A stretch of DNA of 64,000 nucleotides. It comes from Propionibacteriaceae bacterium. GTDB lineage: Bacteria > Actinomycetota > Actinomycetes > Propionibacteriales > Propionibacteriaceae. Of this stretch, positions 58,401-64,000 are shown piece after piece (positions within the stretch are counted from its first letter, which is position 1; the number at the start of each line of letters is the position of its first letter). Under the pieces are notes generated by a model, which saw nothing but the letters and a program-made list of their open reading frames with translations, searched no databases and was not told the DNA's origin. The position numbers were made by a program, and so were the translations under genes. Where the stretch lies: positions 70,031 through 134,030 of the forward strand of contig JAISCA010000004.1 in the NCBI GenBank assembly GCA_031265875.1. The letters run 5' to 3'.

Positions 58401-59890
58401 ACCGGCGTCGGAATGACCCCATCTTTCCGCTGCTGACCGGCCCGCTGGACGATCAACTCCTCCAGCTCCCCCACCACACCGGCCGCCGTGGCCGGGGAGT
58501 CGGCCAGGGGCTGGGTCGTGAGAAGGCCGGGGTTGGCGTGGGGCAACCACTTGACCCAGTCCCAATCCGGGCTGGTGGCGGCCGAGGCCAATACGGTCAG
58601 GGCCAGATCGGTGGGCGAGTGCAGAGCCACGGCTTGGGCCACCATGGCCTGGGCCATCGGCCTGGCCGCCCCCCTGGGCCCGGCCAAACCGAGGCCGCCG
58701 CGCTGGGTGAACCGGCACACCACCGGCACCGGGGCGACCGTGGCCAAGTGGGCCAGTTTCTGACGCAGCTCGTGCTGGCTGGGGCGGGGGGCCTTCTTGA
58801 AGTCCGGCCAATCCAAGGTGATACGGCTGGGCAGCTCGCCGGTGCCGAGCCTCAGCTCGGCGAAGCCGGGGGCGTCGATCCGCCGGGTCCAGAGCAGGTT
58901 GCTGCGCCGGACCGCCGCCCAGGCGCAGTCCTGGGTGGCCGGGTGCTCGACGTGACGGGCCGCGATCTCGACCTGGGCCTCCTGGTCGGCCTCCCGCACC
59001 AGGTCGTCGACGTCGGCCCGCCACTGCTTCATGGCGGCCTTGTACTTGGACTTGGAACTGGTCCGCTCCTCGAACCAGGTGCCGATGATCATCAGCGGCA
59101 TGATGGCGACGAAGACCAAGGAGCTGAGCTGGCGCGACATCAAGAACATCGACCCGCCCATCGCCATCATGGCCACCATCATGGCGATGGGAAAACGTGA
59201 TTTGTCCGAGGGGACCGGGATCTCGGGCACCGGGAACTTGCGCCCGTTGTAGGGCTTGACCAAGCGGGGCGAGCGGATGAAGCCGATCGAGGCCCCTTCG
59301 ACCCGGCCCTCGGCCCCCGAGCGGTGGGTCAATTGGACGGTCAAGCGGGTCTCGCCGATCTCGACCACGTCGCCTGGCCGGAGGATCTGACGGTCGGTCA
59401 GACCGCCGGCCACCGCCACGCCGTTGGCGGAGCCCAGGTCGACGACCTCGGCCTGGTCGGTCAGGTTGATCCGGATGTGGCTGCGCGAGACCAGCGGATC
59501 GGACAATTGGACCTGGCAGTCCCGGCCCCGGCCGACCAGGTTGGAGCCGGACAGGAGGGGGAAGTCACGGCCTTGGTCGGGGCCGCCGATGACGGACAGG
59601 ATGGCGGCCGGGGCGCCCTGGCCGACGTACTGGGCCCCGGCCCGAGCCAGGGTCACGCGCTGGCCCGAGCGCAGCCCGGACTCGGCCACGGTCAGGTCGG
59701 CTGGCAGGACCCGGTTCTCCTCCTCCGGCAGGCAGACGGTCAAGCCCTCGGGCGGGATGGCGGCGGACGGCTGGGGGTCGGCTGCGCGCAGGTAATCGGC
59801 CAGGCCGCCGACCGTGGTGGTGGCGTCGCAGGTCACCTGCAGGTCGGACAGATGACCCTCCGGACGGGCGTAGGTCAGCTTGATCTTCAC
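55415..59890 (-). CDS. Type VII secretion FtsK/SpoIIIE ATPase with N-terminal FHA domain (EccC/EssC-like)
   Basis: This 1491-residue motor powers export of WXG100 proteins. After an N-terminal ubiquitin-like stretch, an FHA domain (about residues 90-185; NLVGRGRDCQVQLSDPLVSRSHIRI, with the pThr-binding Arg, Ser and His) precedes two membrane segments (about 230-275). Three FtsK-like domains follow: Walker A GGTTGSGKSE (about residue 670) with Walker B IIIVDEFAAL; GAGGSGKST (about 1002); and GPPGSGIST (about 1308), in which the Lys is replaced by Ile. The FHA-first layout is like EssC of T7SSb rather than mycobacterial EccC. It overlaps the preceding gene by four bases. Confidence 0.9.
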   Translation of the reverse strand: MKIKLTYARPEGHLSDLQVTCDATTTVGGLADYLRAADPQPSAAIPPEGLTVCLPEEENRVLPADLTVAESGLRSGQRVTLARAGAQYVGQGAPAAILSVIGGPDQGRDFPLLSGSNLVGRGRDCQVQLSDPLVSRSHIRINLTDQAEVVDLGSANGVAVAGGLTDRQILRPGDVVEIGETRLTVQLTHRSGAEGRVEGASIGFIRSPRLVKPYNGRKFPVPEIPVPSDKSRFPIAMMVAMMAMGGSMFLMSRQLSSLVFVAIMPLMIIGTWFEERTSSKSKYKAAMKQWRADVDDLVREADQEAQVEIAARHVEHPATQDCAWAAVRRSNLLWTRRIDAPGFAELRLGTGELPSRITLDWPDFKKAPRPSQHELRQKLAHLATVAPVPVVCRFTQRGGLGLAGPRGAARPMAQAMVAQAVALHSPTDLALTVLASAATSPDWDWVKWLPHANPGLLTTQPLADSPATAAGVVGELEELIVQRAGQQRKDGVIPTPVVLAVVESDAPVEFGRLTELVEQGWRQGVYVLWVAPDLTQLPASCRVYVDVHGLERGEVGYLHEGDLVTPVDLDRFEGDPASWARRLAPVVDLTARSDDATDVPRMTSYVGIVGPEVLSQPHAIIERWNANQSLVTGPYAPSPPPRKAATLRAAIGQSAVGLHSIDLRSDGPHALVGGTTGSGKSELLQTWVLAMATNHSAQRLNFLLVDYKGGSAFAECSELPHTVGMVTDLNAAGVNRALASLSAELTYREHLLGSKKAKDLVALEKSSPVDAPPTLIIIVDEFAALVQEVPEFVDGVVNVAQRGRSLGLHLILATQRPAGVIRDNLRANTNLRVALRVADIDDSNDVLGSPQAAYFDQDVPGRAMSKTGPGRLVTFQTAYVGGHTGDEAPPPDIKVEALGFGAGQVWELPASDEPKPRAEGESDLKRIVRTIQQAHATAELPLPRKPWLPDLRTYYNLADPDQVASPRTDEQLVFGVSDDPDRQTQPPVSYWPDQVGNLAIYGAGGSGKSTLLRALAVAAGLTYHGGPCHVYGLDFSSRGLAMLEELPHVGSVVPAADSERVERLLRWLRDTIDERAVRYSEANAATIKEYRALAGQPQEPRILVLLDGLTAFRQAYDASDKFRFWDLFLSIAADGRPTGVHVALTCDQVNGVPPALDAAIQQRVVMRMSTADDYPSLGVSKDILTAVSPPGRCIVNGLETQVGVLGGDPVKERTAQLADERAKLAHKGAGDPPHHFIPPTGAQAQATNIALYAQAMARSGVGQAPPIRRLPEEVPLSSLQADPGCFVLGMESADFETVQVSVAGPFVLAGPPGSGISTALTTIVAGLQACPEIDQIHVFSDRPTHLSQVPGLTSVTIGSLDAAEPLIALQEEIQSRAPDDPRVAILIEGMPDFAGSDAEFALDNLFQAAARGGHFVLASGEPAALGQAYSLMSVFKSGRRAMLLQFDSDNPELVQAVYPRARAIDFPEGRGVYAERGRTRIVQVALPDGAV

Positions 59891-62769
59891 GAATCGGCTC
59901 CGCCCAACTCAGGCCGCCGGATGGTGGCGTCGTTCAGACTATCCTCCGCCTGCGGCCGGGTCAGATCCTCGGCCGATGACCGGGGGCGAGCCAGATCCTC
60001 CGTTCGGGGCCGGGCCATGTCTTCGACCGGAACCTGCGGCCGCGTCAAGTCCTCGACCGGCGCCTGGGGCCGAGTCAGATCGACGGCCGGGGGCGGAACG
60101 TCCGTCCGATCGTCGGCCGGGGCCGGAGCCTGGGAGCGGGTGGCGTCATCGGCCACGGCCGGGGACCGGGTCTGGTCCAGGGCCGCCTGATCGAGCGAGC
60201 CGAAGGAGGCCTGATCGAAGTCCGGCGCCGCAGCGGTCGGCCCGAAGGCCGCCTGATCGAGCGCTGACTGGTCGAGCAGACCGAAGCCGGATCGGTCGAT
60301 GACCGCTTGGTCCACCACCTGATCGGCCACCGCTGGGTCGACTTGGTCGACCGCCGCCGAGCCGGTCTGATCGACCACCGTCGCCCTCGGCTGGTCCACC
60401 ACGGCGTGCGGCCGGATGGCCTCCCAGCGGGGCGGGGCGCCGAGCAGGCCGCGGGCCCCCTTGGACAGGGGCCAGAGCGAGCGCGGGTTGGCCAAGGCCC
60501 AGAGCCGTCGGCCCCGGCTGGTCCCGGCCAACAGGTCCCGCCGGGTCCGCTGAACCTGCTCCCAATAGGCCCGGACCGAGGCTTGGTCCGGCTCGGCGGC
60601 GCTGAACATGGCCCGGTCGGTGGCCGCCGCCAGCCCCGTCAGAGGGGCCAAACCGAGGGCCAGGGCCAACTCGCGGCGGGTGGCCTGGGCGGGCGGGCGG
60701 CGACCGAGGTCGCGCGCCCGGTCCAGTGCCTCGTACCATCCGCCCACGATCCGTTGGGGATACGAGCCCCGGCCCCGCCGGTGTCGCCGACGTAGCCATT
60801 TGAACAGCAGGAGCAGACCCAGCAGTGCCCCCAGGCCGGACAGGCCGAGGCCGGAGAAGATGAGGACCCGCAGCACCAAGGAGGCGGGCAGCAACGCCGG
60901 GTCCTCCGGCGGGGAGACCTTGGCCCTGGTGTCGATGACGTTGTCATTGCGGGGCGGCTGGGGCTGGGGGTTGGGCGGCGGCACGTAGACCGAGGATGGG
61001 TCGGTCGACTCGATCGGCGGCAACTCGTCGGGCGGACGGTCGCGCGGGGCGACGTAATCCTCCGGCGGTATCACCACCCAGCCGTTGGTGGTCCAGACCT
61101 CGACCCAGGGCGTGATGTGGCGGCCTTGGACCACCCCGTCGGCCGGCAGGACGGCGCCGAAGACGACCCGGGCCGGGATGCCGAGACGGTTGGCGGCCAG
61201 GGCGAAGGCGGCCACGTAGTGCTCCTCCGAGCCAATGAAGCGGTTGTCCGTCACCTGCATGAAGGTGGTCAGACGGCCTCGGCTGTGACCCGGCAGGTAA
61301 TACATCTCGGAGTCCTTGGTGCCGTCGCTCCAGGCCCCCTGGGTGAAGGCTTCGGCCACCTGCATGAGCCGCTCCCAGGGCGTCGTGGCGCCCATCGTGA
61401 GCGAACGTAACTTGTCAGACATGAAATCGGTCTGATCGTCTCGCACCAGGACCGCGCCACCGCCCGGGCTGAGGGCCTCGTCCGGCTGGCGCACCAAGGC
61501 CGGCACCGAGACCACCTCGACCACGTCGTTGGCCCGCAGACCGTCGAAGAGCAAGCCTTGGCCCTTGGTCAGGTCGTAGAAGAAATTGGCCTCGTGCGAG
61601 CGGGCGTTGTCGCCGCTGAAGCCGACCCGGGTGGCCGAGCCCAGGCCGGGCACCCAGTTGAGCAACTCGAGCTGGCTGGCGTAATCCCGTTCGACCGTGA
61701 TGGTCAGGGCCGTGGGGTCGCCCCGGGCCGGCAGCCGGGAGCCGACCCGCTGGAAACCGGAGCCCTGGGCGGCGCTCCAGACCAGGCCGTTGTAGTCGTC
61801 CAGCACGGCGATCCGGAGGTAGTCGCCGGCCTGACCGCCCTCGACCCGCAGCAGGGTCTGATTGTGCAGGGGCGAGGCGTCGGAGTCGGAGGAGTACTTG
61901 CGGTAGGCCGCCAGCGGGCTGGCGTACTGCCTGATCTCGATCGGCGGTTGGATGTACGAGCGCAGGACCAGGCGCAGGTGGGTGTCGTGGCCGGGCAGGC
62001 GGGGGGCCACGAACCAAGCCCCGCCCAGGGCCAGGACCGACACCAGCAGAGCACTGACGACCCTAGACAGCCGGGGCGTGCCGGTGCCGGCCAACCGGTC
62101 ATGGCGGCCGGACCGGACCTGAACCCAGGCGATCAAGATGGCGGCGGCCCCCAGGCCTTGGGCGGTGGCGCTGGCCGGGGCGGCCGAACCGAGCAAGATG
62201 ACGGCGGCCAAGGCCAGGCTGGGGCAGATCAAGATGGCCCGAGGCGAGCGGTTCAGACCGGCCACCAGGGCGCCCAGGCTGGTCATGACCAAACCGATCA
62301 GGAAAGGCAAGACGAGGTATTCGCTGTCGCCGGCCAGGGGCGGCAGGGTGGTCAGGAGTTCCTTCCAACCGCCGACCGCCAGATGGGCCAAGTCCAATTC
62401 GGTCCGCCCACTCGGCAGCAGCCCGGCCACCAGGTCGCGGCGCAACGCGATCGGCCCGCCCAGCAGGAAGTACTCCAGCGGGATCAGGGCCACCGCCAGC
62501 AGCCAATGTCCCCGGCCGGCCAGCACCAGATGGCTGGACAGCCAGCCGATCAGGACGCCGGCGGCGGCCACGGCCAGGAAGCGCCAGGAGTCGAAGGTGG
62601 TGCGGAAACCGACTAGGGCCACCAGCATGACCAACATCAAGGCGACGGCGTCGATCAGTTCGGTCCGGTCCGGCCGCAGCGCGCTCAGGCGCTGGGTCAA
62701 GGTGGCGGTCCGGCTGACGGCGGCGCTGTCGCCCGCACCGGCGGCCTGGGACGGATCGACCTCTCTCAT
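59887..62769 (-). CDS. Transglutaminase-like membrane protein (TgpA/DUF3488 type) with lost catalytic residues
   Basis: The 960-residue protein has about seven membrane segments in residues 40-270, an extracellular transglutaminase-like region (residues 300-610) and a final membrane helix (around residue 650) with a long cytoplasmic tail. The canonical Cys site is replaced: GSEEHYVAAFALAANRLGIPARV stands where GDCEQFAAAFALLARALGIPARV is expected, so the Cys is Glu; the His and Asp positions (TPWVEVW and VVIPPEDY) also lack the usual residues. The tail is built of DQ-rich and DLTRPQ repeats. It overlaps genes on both sides by four bases and belongs to the DUF58-TgpA-EssC operon. Confidence 0.85.
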   Translation of the reverse strand: MREVDPSQAAGAGDSAAVSRTATLTQRLSALRPDRTELIDAVALMLVMLVALVGFRTTFDSWRFLAVAAAGVLIGWLSSHLVLAGRGHWLLAVALIPLEYFLLGGPIALRRDLVAGLLPSGRTELDLAHLAVGGWKELLTTLPPLAGDSEYLVLPFLIGLVMTSLGALVAGLNRSPRAILICPSLALAAVILLGSAAPASATAQGLGAAAILIAWVQVRSGRHDRLAGTGTPRLSRVVSALLVSVLALGGAWFVAPRLPGHDTHLRLVLRSYIQPPIEIRQYASPLAAYRKYSSDSDASPLHNQTLLRVEGGQAGDYLRIAVLDDYNGLVWSAAQGSGFQRVGSRLPARGDPTALTITVERDYASQLELLNWVPGLGSATRVGFSGDNARSHEANFFYDLTKGQGLLFDGLRANDVVEVVSVPALVRQPDEALSPGGGAVLVRDDQTDFMSDKLRSLTMGATTPWERLMQVAEAFTQGAWSDGTKDSEMYYLPGHSRGRLTTFMQVTDNRFIGSEEHYVAAFALAANRLGIPARVVFGAVLPADGVVQGRHITPWVEVWTTNGWVVIPPEDYVAPRDRPPDELPPIESTDPSSVYVPPPNPQPQPPRNDNVIDTRAKVSPPEDPALLPASLVLRVLIFSGLGLSGLGALLGLLLLFKWLRRRHRRGRGSYPQRIVGGWYEALDRARDLGRRPPAQATRRELALALGLAPLTGLAAATDRAMFSAAEPDQASVRAYWEQVQRTRRDLLAGTSRGRRLWALANPRSLWPLSKGARGLLGAPPRWEAIRPHAVVDQPRATVVDQTGSAAVDQVDPAVADQVVDQAVIDRSGFGLLDQSALDQAAFGPTAAAPDFDQASFGSLDQAALDQTRSPAVADDATRSQAPAPADDRTDVPPPAVDLTRPQAPVEDLTRPQVPVEDMARPRTEDLARPRSSAEDLTRPQAEDSLNDATIRRPELGGADS

Positions 62770-64000
62770 CGGGCCAGCCCCCCACGCAGAGCTCGGGGCA
62801 GGTCGTCCAATTGGCCGACCGTCAACTCGACGAAACCGGAGGTCTCACGCAAGGCGATGTCGGCCCCCAGCTCGACCCGGATGACGATCAAACGGACCTC
62901 GGGGGCCAGTGAGACTCGGCTCCGCTCCAACTGCTCGAAACCGACCAACGGGCCGGTCACCGCCACCACCATGGAGGCGTCGGGGGCCAGCTCGGGCACG
63001 CGGGCGAAGGAGGCGGACAAGCTGACGGCCTCGAAGTCGGCCCGCGAATAGGTGTCCAAGGCCAGGTGCGGCACCGGGTGGGCCACCCCCATCGAGCCGC
63101 AGATCAAGGACAGGTCCATCTCGTCCCGGATGGCCTGCACGGCGATCGAGGCGGCGCAACTCAAGACCAGCTCGAATTCCTCCTCGTCGGTGTAGTCGCC
63201 CAGCTCGGTGCCGGCGATGACGACGACGTGGGAACGCCGGGTGTCGAGGAATTGGCGGACTAAGAACTTCTGCTCCCCCGCCGCGCTGGACAACTTGGCG
63301 GTCGACTTCCAGTGGATGTAGCGCTGGTCGTCGCCGGGCACGTAGTCGCGCAGGGCGTGGAAAGCCAGGTCGGAGTTGGAGATGTCCTGGGTGGTCTGGC
63401 CCTCCAGGTCGCGCAGCAGGCCGGTGCCGAGGGATTCCACCGGCACCACCTGCGGGTGGACGAAGATGTCGATCGAGTCGGTCCAGGCCACCTCGCGGCG
63501 GATCAGGCCGATCGGGTCGCCCCGCTGACTGCGCACCGGTCCGACCGGCACCACCCCGCGGTGGGCGGCCGGTATGGTGACCCACTCCTCGTAGGCCGCC
63601 CCGTTGGCCAGCACCGGCGTGGTGTAACGCGCCACCGCCAAGCCGACCGGCAACTCCACCCCCAGACCGACCAGGGGGGCACGGGCGACGTTGGTCAGCT
63701 CGAAGCGGGCGACCGAGGCGTCGCCGACGTTGACCCGCTGGCCCGAGACCTCCAGCGTCACCTCCAAGCGGGTGCGCCCGATGACGAAGAGGATGGACAG
63801 GGCGAACAGGATCAGACCGACCGCTCCGATCAGACCGAACTCGGCCCAACCCAGCCGGACCGACAGCCACCAACCGACCAGGCCGATGGCCAAGACGGTC
63901 CAACCCAGCCGGGTGACGCAGGCCAGCAGGCGGCCCAGCGGACGGTGGACCGGCTCCAGCCGGCGCCACAGTTCGAGCAGACGCGGGCTGGCCCAGGCGG
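62766..64000 (-). CDS. DUF58 protein, truncated at the window edge
   Basis: DUF58 proteins are membrane-anchored with a von Willebrand-like domain and often go with MoxR ATPases and TgpA-like proteins. Two membrane helices (around 63850-63790) precede a soluble domain with the hallmark GDPIGLIRREVAW, LRDYVPGDDQRYIHWKSTAKL motif near the centre. The reading frame is open from 63893 to the window end without a start codon in a good context (first possible TTG at 63893), so the N-terminus is outside. It overlaps the next gene by four bases. The usual partner MoxR gene would be just upstream, outside the window. Confidence 0.85.
   Translation of the reverse strand, partial: AWASPRLLELWRRLEPVHRPLGRLLACVTRLGWTVLAIGLVGWWLSVRLGWAEFGLIGAVGLILFALSILFVIGRTRLEVTLEVSGQRVNVGDASVARFELTNVARAPLVGLGVELPVGLAVARYTTPVLANGAAYEEWVTIPAAHRGVVPVGPVRSQRGDPIGLIRREVAWTDSIDIFVHPQVVPVESLGTGLLRDLEGQTTQDISNSDLAFHALRDYVPGDDQRYIHWKSTAKLSSAAGEQKFLVRQFLDTRRSHVVVIAGTELGDYTDEEEFELVLSCAASIAVQAIRDEMDLSLICGSMGVAHPVPHLALDTYSRADFEAVSLSASFARVPELAPDASMVVAVTGPLVGFEQLERSRVSLAPEVRLIVIRVELGADIALRETSGFVELTVGQLDDLPRALRGGLAR

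Noticed and set aside
55442..59200. A 1252-residue open frame opposite the secretion ATPase gene
   Set aside because: It is rich in Gly, Asp, Val, Leu and His with no domains, as expected from the antisense of a GC-rich coding region; the minus-strand ATPase is clearly real.

Overview
The window is about 64 kb of GC-rich DNA from a high-GC Gram-positive bacterium, almost certainly an actinomycete (Actinomycetota). The evidence is the strong G/C third-codon bias, many GTG/TTG starts, several probable leaderless promoters (TANNNT about 6-7 bases before the start codon), WXG100 proteins with an FHA-FtsK secretion ATPase, an RpoB start resembling the actinobacterial LADSR type, and rplJ-rplL-rpoB-rpoC followed at a distance by rpsL-rpsG-fusA and tuf. 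No rRNA, CRISPR array, prophage or intact transposase was found. A GlnRS gene (glnS) beside gltX is noteworthy because many actinobacteria lack GlnRS. I do not assign a genus.

Layout. 1-4.4 kb: end of a LacI-type regulator, a YwaF-like membrane protein, tRNA-Arg(TCT), an MFS transporter, oligoribonuclease (orn) and tRNA-His. 4.4-10.1 kb: an accessory patch with an SRPBCC protein, two poorly known proteins bracketed by 35-bp direct repeats, a DUF1361 membrane protein, an ADP-ribosylglycohydrolase and a YhcG-type PDDEXK nuclease. 10.3-13.2 kb: a possible small RNA and a TetR/ABC-exporter pair sharing a palindrome-rich promoter. 13.4-20.2 kb: an MtnK-like kinase, a MITE-like element, a NUDIX protein, a histidine kinase split into two overlapping genes plus its response regulator, an acyltransferase and an FmdB-like zinc ribbon. 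20.2-31 kb: an ABC importer (NitT/TauT type) with an M20 amidohydrolase, a SAF/CpaB-like protein, an aminotransferase-GNAT-Fe/S operon, glnS, gltX and a repeat-rich helical protein.

31-52.7 kb holds translation and transcription core genes on the minus strand (tuf, fusA, rpsG, rpsL, rpoC, rpoB), broken by accessory inserts: a TauE-type permease, a lipoprotein and a proline-rich membrane protein between fusA and tuf, and a glycosidase-like protein and an AztD-like zinc chaperone between rpsL and rpoC. 52.7-53.9 kb is rplJ-rplL with a probable L10 leader. 54.3-64 kb is a type VII secretion-like locus: two WXG100 genes, each with its own terminator and a near-identical palindrome-plus-minus-10 promoter at the same distance from the start, and an overlapping operon of DUF58 protein, transglutaminase-like membrane protein with lost catalytic residues, and FHA/FtsK ATPase.

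The best candidates for something undescribed are the shared WXG100 promoter module, the pseudo-transglutaminase with its threonine-repeat tail beside an FHA-bearing ATPase, the split histidine kinase, the small dispersed repeat families, and the duplicated leader with a C10 tract ahead of the lipoprotein gene. All motif calls were read by eye; no database search was run.
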